The notes beneath the pieces were generated by a model. That model did no database searches. It had not been told where the DNA came from and saw nothing but the letters and a program-made list of their open reading frames with translations. From contig CM074181.1 of NCBI GenBank assembly GCA_037179385.1, positions 53,538,559 through 53,602,558 of the forward strand: a DNA stretch of 64,000 nt, given 5' to 3'. How positions within the stretch are numbered: position 1 is the first letter of the stretch; the number at the start of each line of letters is the position of its first letter. Below are positions 23,046-33,849 of this stretch, in pieces. The DNA comes from Holothuria scabra (taxonomy: Eukaryota; Echinodermata; Holothuroidea; Aspidochirotida; Holothuriidae). The translations under genes were made by a program, and so were the position numbers.

Positions 23046-24563
23046 ATTATATGCGTACCTCGGGTATCGGTTTTGGTAATTAAAATTACATTTCTGGCGG
23101 GTCTTTTAGAAATGTTTTCATTATCTCTTCTATGAATTGAAAGACGTGAGGATGGGAAAGGATTCCTAAATATAAAGCAACCTGACTTTCTTTGAGATAC
23201 TTTTTTCTTTGCTTTGTTTAAAAAGGTAGAATCTTTAAATGTTTAGATGGAAATCTAATAGATGAAAACAGAAGTATTTACACCTTCACAGAGTTTCTGT
23301 TCGAGTACAAAGGTTAATGTTTGGGGATGGAAAACTTAGTTTTAGAAGATTGTCATTTTAGACTTACAATGATTGTATAGAACTATCTGTTAAAAAATTT
23401 CTAGCCAACAACACAACTTGAAGCATTAAAAAACAAGAACGAAATATGACTTCATATTTCAAACATACAGAGGAAACTTTATTTGAGTTTACCCCATTTC
23501 CAAACGCCTTACAGAAAGATAAGATGAAATTAGGAAATCAGCAACAATTATTTCGTAAATTTTGTCTGATTCTCCTTGCCAGTGTTTCTACCCCTTGCCT
23601 CCCATGACAGATATAAATATGAAGAAATGAAGCTATGTTAATGTTTTCCGTAAGTTAACTTGACTTAGCACATTTAAAGTCTGTATCAAATATCAACAAA
23701 GGCTTATAAAAACTCTAGGCTGATTATGTTGGGTATAGTATTCTTCTTTTGATAGCTCGATAAAAGTGTCCTCCAGCAGTTTTGAAGCGGAAATGCTAGC
23801 AACTGTCAAAAAACATGATTTTGTTTTTAACATTCTGATTGGGAAATAACCCTTTAGAATTTGTTGACCTTGAATATCTTTTGTTACAAATTGTTTATTT
23901 CACGCATCAAAACTACTTTGTTAGCCATTAATATTCAAATTTCATACAACAAGTTCGATACAGAAATCATACTTTGCAAAATATGTGACATCCATTTTCA
24001 AACTTTGATTGAGCTAACTACTTGATCCTTTCTTGAGTAGGCCCACCGTCTTCTGTCACACGATCAATCACCACCTAACTTCCATTCAAACGTACCACTC
24101 TCCGTTTGCATAAAATATGAGAAGGACATTGAATGGGGGTGAAAGGAATTTTATGGATACACTACATATGTATCTCTCCCTGCTTTGAGAAATGCACACT
24201 TCTTTTATTCCCCACTTAGTGTGACACGAAAGCCCGGGCCCAAGACAGTGGAAACCTATGTTGTTGTAGAGAATAATAATTTATTTCAAAAAATTAACAA
24301 ACAAATCAGAAAAGTACTTAGTGCCCCATTGCAAGTCAATACAAATTGTTTACTTTACAAGAATATCAATATTTAAATAATGAGCGACAACTGTAACAAA
24401 CTCATTTTAATCTTCGCAGAAACCTCTGCAATTATAGGCCCAGTTCTCTCACCCCAAACAGTACCAATTCTCCTAACCTTCTTACTGAAGCCCCTCCCAC
24501 AATTGTCTGAAATTCATCCTCATCCAGACACAATCTCAGTTTATTGCTTCAGGGTGAGTATAG
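23046..24563. other. AT-rich non-coding stretch, possibly intronic
   Basis: No exon matching the donor at 22536 was found. Candidate acceptors near 23611 and 24042 are followed by early stops in the required phase. Confidence 0.35.
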
Positions 24564-25199
24564 TGTTACGGCTTGGTCGCAATACAAACCAATAACAGCG
24601 AAAGACCACAGAAGAGCGAGATTAAAATCAACAACTTAATTATTATTCACCTCTTACTTCCTTAAATTTACAACAATTAATCTTAAATCTACTTACAATC
24701 TTTTACAGCTTAAGGTATCACTCTTTGTCCAAGGGGTAGTGTTGTTAGCGTCGATTGTACAGCAGCCCAGCGTAGGACTCGGTTCCGCGAAGGCAGGATG
24801 AAGACTATAGACTAGTGATCGGTAAATTGCGACACAATTACAGCGTTAAGCGGCGAAGCAGGCGTCTGGTCTCTGTATTATCGGTGTATCTTCTGTTCAC
24901 TTCTCCCTCTGTCACAGTTCTTGCATGACCTTTTATACGCCTGGTAGTTCTTCCAGAAAAGTCTGGACCTTACTCTTATGGAAACGTCTCGTTTGATCTC
25001 GTACAAAACAAACAGCGAACGTTCTGGGCTCAGTAACCCATAACCACAAGTTGGCTATTATTAGGCCATTACATCAGTGCGAATGTTCTCTGGGGTTACC
25101 CGTTGAATATGTTCGAGAGACAACACCGATGCTAACACTTTCTAGAACTTTCCACTTGCTCGTCCGTGTATTCAATCTGGTTGATGTCGTCTCGTAACA
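24564..25199 (-). repeat. 3' LTR, complete (636 bp)
   Basis: It begins TGTTACG and ends CGTAACA on the plus strand, a perfect 7-bp inverted terminal repeat in the usual TG...CA form. The polypurine tract abuts it at 25200. Confidence 0.92.
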
Positions 25200-25215
25200 C
25201 TTCCCCCCCCCCCTT
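25200..25215 (-). promoter_or_regulatory. Polypurine tract, plus-strand primer of the retrotransposon
   Basis: On the minus strand AAGGGGGGGGGGGAAG lies directly before the TGTTACG start of the 3' LTR. This is the expected place and composition for the RNase H-resistant primer of second-strand synthesis. Confidence 0.85.
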
Positions 25216-25453
25216 GAAAGAGTTTTGGACGTCTAGGACAAAACTTAGGTCACAATATCTACAATATTACCTTATAGTAATAACTATAGTATTACAGAAT
25301 GCATTCCAATATCAAGTGGAAGGTGCTTTCATAACACACAACTTGTCTTACAATATGATAATACATGAGAAGTAACATTATTAACACATACTGTGCTGCA
25401 GGCAACATCACAATTTCAAAATTACAGTACGACTTTTAATCTACCCCATCAGA
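25216..25453 (-). other. 3' untranslated region of the retrotransposon
   Basis: AT-rich sequence between the RNase H stop codon and the polypurine tract; no further open frame such as env is present. Confidence 0.7.
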
Positions 25454-26875
25454 TTAAGTTCTTGACAAAGCATCAGGCACAACATTGTTTTCCCCTTTAA
25501 TGTGCCTAATATCTACATTATATGATTGTAGAAATAAACTCCATCTCATCAATCTCTGATTCTTGTTCTTCATCTTAGACAGAAATGTCAGAGGATTATG
25601 ATCAGTATATACAATAACAGGGAAACTAGTAGTCCCCAAATAAACATCAAAGTGCTGAAGACCAAGTATCAAAGCTAATGTTTCTTTCTCAATTGTAGAA
25701 TAATTTTTCTGATGTCTGTCAAATTTCTTTGAATAATAACACACAGGGTGATCAACACCATGCTCATCAGCTTGAAGCAAAACTGCTCCTATACCATTGT
25801 CACTGGCATCAACTGCCAGCTTAAACTGTTTTCCAAAATCAGGAGCAATCAACACTGGCGAACTCATTAGTGCTCTTTTCAATGATTCAAATGCTGCCTG
25901 ACAATTTTCTGTCCAAACAAACTTTTCATTTTTCCTTAATAATCTTGTCAATGGTGCAGCAATGTCAGAAAAATTTGGACAAAAACGTCTGTAGTAACCA
26001 GCCATGCCTAGGAAGCGCATGAGCTGCTTTTTGTCAGCTGGGGCAGGGAATTTGTCGATGCCCTCAACCATAGCCCTAATTGGTTTAACTCTACCCTGAC
26101 CAACTACGTGCCCTAAGAATATTACATGGGCACAAGCAATCTCACTCTTGTCTAAATTGACAGTCAAATTAGCTTTGGCAAGTTTGTCAAATAATGCCTT
26201 AACATGTTGCACATGTTCGTTCCATGAGTTACTGTACACAATAAGGTCATCAACATATACTTCACAATTCTCTAAATCTGACGTAAGGTCATTTACTAAA
26301 CGTTGAAAGGTCATCGGTGAATTTTTCATACCAAACGGCATAACCTTATACTGAAATAAGCCATCTGGCGTCACAAATGCTGAGATTTTTCGAGCCCTCT
26401 CAGTGAGTGGTATCTCCCAGTACCCCTTTAACAAGTCAAACTTTGATACGTAAGTAGCATTCCCAATCCTATCAATACAATCATCAATACGGGGTATCGG
26501 ATAGGAATCCGTTCTTGTTACTGCATTCACCTTCCGGTAATCAGTACAAAATCTGTACCCACCGTCTTGCTTTGGGACCAATATACATGGGGAAGACCAT
26601 TCACTGTTACTAGGTTCTATAATATCATGGTCTAACATGTAGCGAACCTCATCCCTGAGATGTTGTCGTTTTCGAGGGTTAACTCGATAAGGATGCTGCT
26701 TGATTGGTGCAGCCTCTCCCACATCAACATCATGTTCAATCAAATCTGTCCTAGTAGGATCATCTGAGAACAAGCATACATATTCATTGATTAATGATTT
26801 CATTTCTGATCTTTCTTTGTCATCCAGATGACTTAACTTCTGATCAAGATTACTCAATACATCAGAGTTTTTTTT
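25454..26875 (-). CDS. pol: Reverse transcriptase-RNase H of the Gmr1-like element
   Basis: The frame copies the element's RNA into DNA and removes the RNA strand. Visible in order: a leader, then RT with SPCILVPKQDGGYRFCTDYR, FDLLKGYWEIPL (first catalytic Asp), MPFGMKNSPMTFQ and the catalytic YVDDLIVYS. The connection follows with FLGMAGYYRRFCPNFS, then RNase H with VDASDNGIGAVL, STIEKETLAL and YTDHNPL, which carry the acidic active-site residues. It ends in PDALSRT just before the stop. No ATG starts it: an in-frame TAA lies directly upstream of the A-tract at 26868-26877 and the first sense codons lie within the tract. Expression therefore requires a -1 shift from the integrase frame inside that tract. 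The domain set is complete for a Ty3/Gypsy enzyme and no catalytic residue is missing. Confidence 0.93.
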   Translation of the reverse strand, partial: KKNSDVLSNLDQKLSHLDDKERSEMKSLINEYVCLFSDDPTRTDLIEHDVDVGEAAPIKQHPYRVNPRKRQHLRDEVRYMLDHDIIEPSNSEWSSPCILVPKQDGGYRFCTDYRKVNAVTRTDSYPIPRIDDCIDRIGNATYVSKFDLLKGYWEIPLTERARKISAFVTPDGLFQYKVMPFGMKNSPMTFQRLVNDLTSDLENCEVYVDDLIVYSNSWNEHVQHVKALFDKLAKANLTVNLDKSEIACAHVIFLGHVVGQGRVKPIRAMVEGIDKFPAPADKKQLMRFLGMAGYYRRFCPNFSDIAAPLTRLLRKNEKFVWTENCQAAFESLKRALMSSPVLIAPDFGKQFKLAVDASDNGIGAVLLQADEHGVDHPVCYYSKKFDRHQKNYSTIEKETLALILGLQHFDVYLGTTSFPVIVYTDHNPLTFLSKMKNKNQRLMRWSLFLQSYNVDIRHIKGENNVVPDALSRT

Positions 26876-28310
26876 TTAACTTAATACACATGTCAGGAAC
26901 ATTATCAGCATTGATCTCATCATTATCATTGAATTCTTGATCAACACTGATGATACACACTTGATCACATGCATTATTAACATTGACATTCACATCATGT
27001 ACACTTTCATCCTTAGAAATGTCACAATCCTCTCTTTCATAATATTTTGTCATCATATTAATGTGACAAACTCTCTTCGATTTACGCTTGTCAGGGGTCA
27101 AGATGACATAGTCTGTGTCATTGACCTTTCTTTCAATGATATAAGGTCCTTGAAAGCGAGCTTGAAGTGGCTGACCAGACACAGGCAAAAACACCAACAC
27201 CTTCTCACCAGGCTTAAACTCTCTTTCTACAGTGGTCTTATCATACCATGCCTTCATTTTCTTCTGAGAATTCCTCAGATTTTCTTGAGCCAGTTCACAT
27301 GCTCTGTGAAAACGCTCTTTAAAGCGGGATACATAATCAAGCAGATGTATGTTTTCACCTGGATCTGATAACCACTTCTCCTTTAATAATTTCAATGGTC
27401 CACGAACTGTGTGTCCGAAGACGAGTTCAAATGGACTGAATCCAAGTGACTCCTGTACAGACTCCCTGGCAGCAAACATTACAAATGGAATGCCTTCATC
27501 CCAATCTTTCTCATTATCATGACAATATGTCTTTAACATATTTTTCAATGTTTGGTGAAACCTTTCTAAAGCCCCTTGGCTTTCGGGATGATAAGCCGAA
27601 GACTTAATTTGGTCTATGCCTAATTCATACAACATCTGTTGGAATACAGTTGACATGAAATTAGACCCTTGATCTGATTGGATCTCCTTAGGTAACCCAA
27701 ACAATGTGAAAAATTTAAGTAAAGCTTGTAAGACTGTCCGAGCCTTAATATTTCTTAGAGGTATTGCCTCTGGAAACCTTGTCGAAGCACACATTATGGT
27801 TAATATATACTGATGTCCTGCCCTACTCTTAGGTAGAGGACCTACACAATCAATAATGACTCTACTAAATGGCTCTTCAAAAGCAGGAATTGGCTTTAAG
27901 GGTGCAGCCGGAATATTCTGATTCGGCTTCCCAACCATTTGACATGAATGACAAGTCTTACAAAATTTGGCCACATCACTCTTAAGCTTAGGCCAATAAA
28001 AGTGATTTAGAATTTTGTGGTAAGTCTTATTGACCCCTAGGTGCCCTGCAAATGGCATTTCATGAGCAATACTCAGTATTTCCTTTCGATACACCCTAGG
28101 TACCACAATTTGATGGTAAATGCGCCACTCTTCATCCAATGGTGCATCAGGTGGTTGCCATTTACGCATCAAAACACCGTTCTTAAGGTAAAAACACACT
28201 GGGACCTCTTTCGACTTATCCTCAGTGAGGGCACCAGCAATTAGTGGCTGAAGCTCTTCATCATGTTGTTGTTGGACTGACAACTGGTCTCGTTGGAGTG
28301 TGTCAGACAT
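26862..28310 (-). CDS. pol: Integrase of the Gmr1-like element
   Basis: It inserts the DNA copy into the host genome. The 482-codon frame opens at an ATG (28310). Visible parts: an H2C2 zinc-binding domain (HEMPFAGHLG ... CKTCHSC, about residues 80-125); an RNase H-fold catalytic core with Asp in IIDCVGPLP (about 153), Asp in IQSDQGSNF (about 215) and Glu in YHPESQGALERFHQTLK (about 250); and a C-terminal GPY/F-type module (ARFQGPYIIERKV, about 390). An acidic tail follows, ending in a lysine run encoded by the A-tract before TGA at 26864-26862. The catalytic triad is intact. In most Ty3/Gypsy elements integrase comes after RNase H; here it precedes RT. The ATG may be internal to a longer polyprotein, because in-frame coding sequence continues upstream beyond the TAA at 28325-28323. 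Confidence 0.93.
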   Translation of the reverse strand: MSDTLQRDQLSVQQQHDEELQPLIAGALTEDKSKEVPVCFYLKNGVLMRKWQPPDAPLDEEWRIYHQIVVPRVYRKEILSIAHEMPFAGHLGVNKTYHKILNHFYWPKLKSDVAKFCKTCHSCQMVGKPNQNIPAAPLKPIPAFEEPFSRVIIDCVGPLPKSRAGHQYILTIMCASTRFPEAIPLRNIKARTVLQALLKFFTLFGLPKEIQSDQGSNFMSTVFQQMLYELGIDQIKSSAYHPESQGALERFHQTLKNMLKTYCHDNEKDWDEGIPFVMFAARESVQESLGFSPFELVFGHTVRGPLKLLKEKWLSDPGENIHLLDYVSRFKERFHRACELAQENLRNSQKKMKAWYDKTTVEREFKPGEKVLVFLPVSGQPLQARFQGPYIIERKVNDTDYVILTPDKRKSKRVCHINMMTKYYEREDCDISKDESVHDVNVNVNNACDQVCIISVDQEFNDNDEINADNVPDMCIKLKKKL

Positions 28311-28322
28311 GTTTCTTTCCTG

Positions 28323-29035
28323 TTATATCCCCTCACCATGTGTGGGGACAGGAGACTCACAATCCTGAAGATTTGCCATAAAAGTTTGGCTAAGATCAAA
28401 CCAGGAATCTTCACTTTTATCAATATTCTTATTAGAGTCCTCTTTGGACTCTGACTCCACTTTTGGGAGTGCTGTTCCATTTTTAGGAACTAATTCCTCA
28501 ATTTTAGAGGGCGGAGGCATAAATTTACCATCCTTCTTTCAGAAATCATACCCTCACTTTTAGAGAGTGGATGTTCAAGATTATCATCCTTACATGATTC
28601 CCTACTTGTTTCACTTTTGGAAACTGTATCCTCATTTTTGGAGGCTGGATGTTTAAGATTATCATCCATAGCAAGCTTTTGTGACATAGCTCTCGTGACA
28701 GCATAGGCTGGGAATAAATCTGGAAATTCCTTTTCTAATTGCTCTGTGTTGTTATAGTCACATGGTTTATCTGTCAAAATTGCATTGGCGACTACCTTTC
28801 CACCAGCTAGGTCATTGCCTAGCAACAGAGATACCCCCTTTACAGGTAGAGTAGGTCTGGCCCCTACTATGACCGACCCAGAAACTAAATCTGACTTCAG
28901 ATTAACTTTGTGAAGAGGGACAGAAATAAATCCACACTCAACCCCCTGAATTAGTACATTTGCCCCTGTGGAAGTAGAGTCCGTTTATGGCAAAACTCCA
29001 TCAAGAAGCAACGACTGAGTTGCGCCTGTGTCACG
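28323..29035 (-). pseudogene. Aspartic protease and acidic linker of the Gmr1-like element, disrupted
   Basis: The protease should cut the Gag-Pol polyprotein. The active-site motif DTGATQSLLL (about 29005-29035) is present, but an in-frame TAA at 28987-28985 interrupts it. The same frame continues beyond the stop with the rest of the domain, including a conserved LLGNDLAGG segment (about 28805-28830) that forms the second half of retroviral-type proteases. After that comes a low-complexity acidic and lysine-rich linker with repeated DDNL(K/E)HP(A/L)SK phrases. A frame change at about 28550 and another TAA at 28325-28323 separate it from the integrase frame. These breaks make this copy unable to produce a continuous polyprotein unless they are sequence errors. 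Confidence 0.8.
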
Positions 29036-30439
29036 CAAAATTTTAATTTTGACGGGTGGATGAGCTGAATCCCCATCTAGGGAAATAAAACCCTCAGACA
29101 CGAATGAAAGGTATTCTTCCTTAATTTGGTCATTAGAATTAGGCCGTAAAGTCACGACTACCTCTGGAGAATTTTCTGCATTGGCTAAGGCATTTGGAGC
29201 TGTTTCAGTCTCCTTTAATTTTGCCAATTGAAAGCAATTTGCCATTATGTGGCCCTTTTTGTGACAGAAACCACAAACTATGTCTTTAAAGGCAGCTTTA
29301 TTTGAGCTGACCTGGTCGTTCTTTTGACGACTAGAATCTGTTTGATTTTTACCAGAATTTGTTGGAGAGAGGGAACCAGACTGAGATCCACTAATTTTAC
29401 CTGCTGTGTCACCACTAGTGCCATTGCCATATTTTTTATTTGGCCTATTAAACTGACTCTTGTTTTGAATCTGACCTACTTTACCAAACTTATGGGTAAG
29501 TGCATACTGATCAGCCAAATTTGCCACTTCTTTCATTTTGTCTGCCTTTTGTTCTTCAAGGTGAGTCTTAATGTCATCACTCACACACCGTTTAAATTCC
29601 TCGACCAACATCAGTTGTCGTAAGGCTTCAAATGTGGAGACCTTTTTAGAATCACACCATCTATCAAAATGCCTTTCTTTTTGATAGGCAAACTCTAATA
29701 TGTTTGTGTATCCGCCTTACGATATTTTCTAAATTTTTGGCGATGCGCCTCGGGTACTAATTCATAGGCTTGTAATATGGCCTTTTTAACTTTATCGTAA
29801 TCCATGCTGTCCTCTATTGACAGAGCGGAATACACTTCCTGGGCCTTGCCAGTAAAATTACTCTGAATGAGTATTGACCATTTATCTCTGGGCCACTTTA
29901 ATTGTTCACCCAGTTTTTCAAAGTGGTTGAAAAATTTCTCCACATTATCCTCCTGAAATTTGGGCACAAATTTTACGTGCTTAGAGACATCAAATCCCCC
30001 AGTATCCGTGCCTATTTTAGGTTCTGGGCCTTTTATGACCCCTAACTCCAGCTGTTTCAACCTAAATTCATGCTCTCTAGTCTTTTCCCTTTCTTCTCTT
30101 TCCTCTCTCTCCCTTTGCATTTGCATCTCTCTTTCCTCTTTCTCCCTTTGCATTTGCATCTCTCTTTCCTCTTTCTCCCTTTGCATTTCCAATTCAAGCT
30201 TTTTCAATTCAAATGCATTGTCAGTTGGCACGGTCATGATTGTCTCAAGCACTGTAATTGGCAGAATACTTTCATCTACCAGATACTCTACAATGTATCT
30301 CTTAATCTCGTCCTTCCTCATTAATGGCTGAAATTCAACGCCATAGTGTTTTGCGACTTTTACAATCTCAGACTTTTTTTAGTGAGTTAAGCTCCTCAAT
30401 TGAGGGGCTAGCCACGAATTTATCTATATCGAATGGCAT
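28985..30439 (-). pseudogene. gag: Gag of the Gmr1-like element, frameshifted
   Basis: Gag forms the particle that packages the element's RNA. An ATG at 30439 starts the frame with a SAP-like helix-extension-helix look (SIEELNSLKK..). The frame shifts at a run of seven A (complement of 30374-30380) and continues from about 30370. A coiled-coil region follows with about three repeats of REKEEREMQMQ (30085-30190). Then comes the capsid-like region with FVPKFQ..VEKFFNHFEKL and WPRDKWSILIQS, typical of Gypsy Gag. A second one-base frame break lies at about 29697. The following part (LVEEFKRCVSDDIKTHLEEQ) resembles the SCAN-domain fold known to derive from such Gag proteins. A CCHC knuckle, CGFCHKKGHIMANC, lies at about 29240-29285, and the frame then runs into the protease. 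Confidence 0.85.
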
Positions 30440-30545
30440 TTTGAGGTTGTGTCAAACACTCACAAACAACTAAGAAGTCTGGACAATACAGTTGCAAATT
30501 ACAACGAAATTTCTCGAATTTTCTACCTGGTAGTATAATTCTTTC

Positions 30546-30563
30546 CCGGATGTTAGGCCACCA
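30546..30563 (-). promoter_or_regulatory. Candidate tRNA primer-binding site
   Basis: On the minus strand, four bases inside the 5' LTR, TGGTGGCCTAACATCC starts with TGG, the complement of a tRNA 3' CCA end. The primer tRNA cannot be named by eye. Confidence 0.5.
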
Positions 30564-30567
30564 ATTC

Positions 30568-31187
30568 TGTTACGGCTTGGTCGCAATACAAACCAATAAC
30601 AGCGAAAGACCACAGAAGAGCGAGATTAAAATCAACAACTTAATTATTATTCACCTCTTACTTCCTTAAATTTACAACAATTAATCTTAAATCTACTTAC
30701 AATCTTTTACAGCTTAAGGTATCACTCTTTGTCCAAGGGGTAGTGTTGTTAGCGTCGATTGTACAGCAGCACAGCGTAGGACTCGGTTCCGCGAAGGCAG
30801 GATGAAGACTATAGACTAGTGATCGGTAAATGGCGACACAATTACAGCGTTAAGCGGCGAAGCAGGCGTCTGGTCTCTGTATTATCGGTGTATCTTCTGT
30901 TCACTTCTCCCTCTGTCACAGTTCTTGCATGACCTTTTATACGCCTGGTAGTTCTTCCAGAAAAGTCTGGACCTTACTCTTATGGAAACGTCTCGTTTGA
31001 TCTCGTACAAAACAAACAGCGAACGTTCTGGGCTCAGTAACCCATAACCACAAGTTGGCTATTATTAGGCCATTACATCAGTGCGAATGTTCTCTGGGGT
31101 TACCCGTTGAATATGTTCGAGAGACAACACCGATGCTAGCACTTTCTAAAACTTTCCACTTGCTCGTCCGTGGATTCAATCTGGTTG
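30568..31187 (-). repeat. 5' LTR, missing its outer 16 bp
   Basis: Aligned without gaps to 24564-25183, with five substitutions. The homology stops at ...CTGGTTG (31187), where the 3' LTR continues for 16 more bases to CGTAACA. The sequence beyond 31187 is unrelated flank. Confidence 0.9.
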
Positions 31188-33849
31188 TACCGTTCATGCT
31201 GTGTAATATAAGCTTTGGCACTCTGCATTGTTTGAATTAGCTGTCAATCAAAGAGCTGTGCCAATTGAGAATTTAGGTACCCCGGTATCAAAATTGTGGG
31301 TTGGGGTGAGAGGTTTGGCCCTTTAAGGAAAAGGAAGTCACACGTTCAAGGTTGGATTTTTCACGCTATCATAAGGCTGAAGTGAACTGGTGGCCAAAAG
31401 GCTACGAACGTTTTATTTTTAGCAACAACTTAAGCTTCATACCCTTCAAAATGACATAATTTATAAGTCCAGTGGTCGTTGTGTCATTCCAAAAAATACC
31501 AACATATTGGACCTCATAACAAAAAATCTTCTCTTTGTCATGGGCCCCTTTAAATAAGAAGAAATGTGCCCTTAAAGATTAACTAGCAGTAATTTTTCCT
31601 TGTAATTTTGTCTTATTTATAGCCCTGGCATATGGAATTAGTCATTATATGAAAGTTTTCATTTTAGTCAGCAAACATGCATATCTCTACAAAGCCTTGC
31701 AATATGAGTCACATTTATAATCTTAATGAAATTAAAAAAAAAATAGCAGCACAGAGCAAAATAAAACAAAATATTGAAACAACAAACACACACACAAAAG
31801 CTCCTCCTTACCATGTCTCATATGATTGAGGAAAAAGGGGTACAAAGCAAAGCACCTTCCATTTGTCATTTTCTTCAACACAATATGTAAAACAAAAGGT
31901 GGTGGACATAGAACTGGCACAATTATCCATGATGAGGTGGCGATTTCAGTGCAGTATCCCAATAGTCACCATTTCTTACAACTTCCATAAATCAATTCTG
32001 ATCTGACTAAAATTTCACCAAGAGAAGCAAGAATGGACACTGCTCAGTTATTGTTTTCAAATTTCAAAAGTTGTCCTTTAACTTCAGATCGCGGTACAAC
32101 AAATTTTCTTTGCCTAGCGTGATAAAATAAACGAAATCTCCATGAAATCCAGTTAAGTTGAGATACCTGATGCTGTTATATCCTTCTGGAATCTGTGTTT
32201 TATTATTGCAGACAAGTAACCAGTGCATTAAACCTTGCATCGTGCATTTAACCTTTGAAATTATTCATCAACTTTACTAAGTTGTCCTATAGTTTTCCTT
32301 TCTGATTTTACCGGTTGAGTGAGGCTGACGCTGAAACGAAAATGGTGACAAAGATGAAAAAAGGGTTAATTATACAGTGCCACAGGTGAAAGTTAAGGTG
32401 AACAATTAAAACATCATATGTGATGCAATCATGTTTCCTGTTGTAACATAAAAAGGAAAGTTTAAAATACTTTGTTTTGTGGAGCTGCAGCCAAATTTCA
32501 TTTTGCATATATTATGTATCATATTATACGTCATAAAGGAAAGTCTTGTAAATAAAACAATTGACATTCTGTTTTACTAGGTCCCTTTTAATTTAACAAT
32601 ATATATAAGGGTAGGGATGCACCAGCCGCAATGGTTGCCATTCCAAGTGAACTGCCAGATTAGGCTGGGAGCAAATCAAGTCAAATAAAATTCAGCTGTA
32701 AATTTGACATACTGTACACAAAAATACCGCACTACCGTATAGGCAAGTGCAATGGGGAAGGAAGGGCAAAAATGGGGCGGGGGTTGTTGAAAAAACGATG
32801 ACTGAGGCTGAAATTATAATGGTGTTGTGGTAGATAGCAATACATTTTGCGCTTTGTATGATTTTGAGGTTTTTTACAGATCGAGAGAAAATTCATTGAC
32901 ATAGTGAGATCAGCTACTTACAATACAGTCAGATGCTGCAAAGTTCTCTCAAACAATATGAACCCATTCCACAATCACATTGACAGTGACTGTAAATTGA
33001 AACACCCTAAAGACTGTGATGCCGATGATCTGTGCATATTTTCAAAACGTAATTGGGAGAGATTGTGGATAAACTATGATGCTAACCACTTCAAAAGCAA
33101 CAAAAGTTAAGTATTCATGAATAATGGTGTTTTCAATTGCACTTGAAAAAATCTGCTGGATGTTTGCACAAAGGTCCATCCATAAGCAATCATTATGACC
33201 ATACCAGCTGCGTACATAATTGATTAATTTTACAGTAATTAAATTTGAAGGCAATGAGTTATGTCCAATGTCAAACAGCAGGCAAGAAAAGTCATCATTT
33301 AGTCAAAGTATTTTATTCAATACGCTATTAAATTATGGTACTTACAGAACTCTGTAAACTTTGAATTGCTCTTCGAAGAGTTGCAAAGCTGCAGCTGTCA
33401 GTCACATTAGTCCTGAAGCCAAGATGGCCTTTAATTCAGTTTGCTCTGTAGTATGACATTTTGATAAGGCTGAACGGGTTTTAATATTCCATTGTGTTCA
33501 GGCAGGTAAGCTGATTCCATGCATTTACATCCCTGAAATTAAATTACAGTTTCTCTGTTAATACAAAAGGAATGTCACAACCATTACATTACAAACTTGA
33601 AGGAAAAGTTTGGTCAAACTCCTTAGGAATAGGCTACGTTAGGCCCAAATAATGCAGCACCCTTGTCTTAAAACTCCAAGGAAGCATAACACTTCAAAAA
33701 CTACCCTTTGCCTGACTTCTTACACTTTTCAAGTTATGCTGTAGGCCTTTGCAAGTTGCAAGTCCTAACTTTGCTGCTAACTTGAACAGCAAAGGCTAAG
33801 GAAGTCCAATAAAATGTCCTAAAATCCTCATTATCCAAAGCAAAGCATA
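31188..33849. other. AT-rich non-coding stretch, no gene seen
   Basis: No exon with convincing splice sites and no repeat structure were recognised. Confidence 0.4.

Larger units (their letters stand above)
24564..31187 (-). mobile_element. Gmr1-like Ty3/Gypsy LTR retrotransposon
   Basis: On the minus strand the order is 5' LTR (31187-30568), candidate primer site, gag with CCHC knuckle, aspartic protease, integrase, reverse transcriptase, RNase H, polypurine tract, 3' LTR (25199-24564). Integrase before reverse transcriptase is the Ty1/Copia-type order, but the RT, RNase H and integrase sequences are of Ty3/Gypsy type. This combination defines the Gmr1 clade, described from deuterostomes. 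The LTRs differ at 5 of 620 aligned positions with no indels, so insertion was recent. Gag and protease are disrupted, while integrase and RT/RNase H are open. The outer 16 bp of the 5' LTR are missing and no target duplication is seen. Confidence 0.92.

Noticed and set aside
22703..23083. Overlapping open frames on both strands
   Set aside because: Products of the GC-rich foldback repeat, which lacks stop-rich AT sequence.
26937..27368. 143-codon plus-strand open frame
   Set aside because: Antisense to the integrase C-terminus, without independent support.
29960..30331. Plus-strand open frames rich in Ser/Leu/Cys
   Set aside because: They are antisense to the gag coiled-coil repeats; the minus-strand reading has clear Gag sense.
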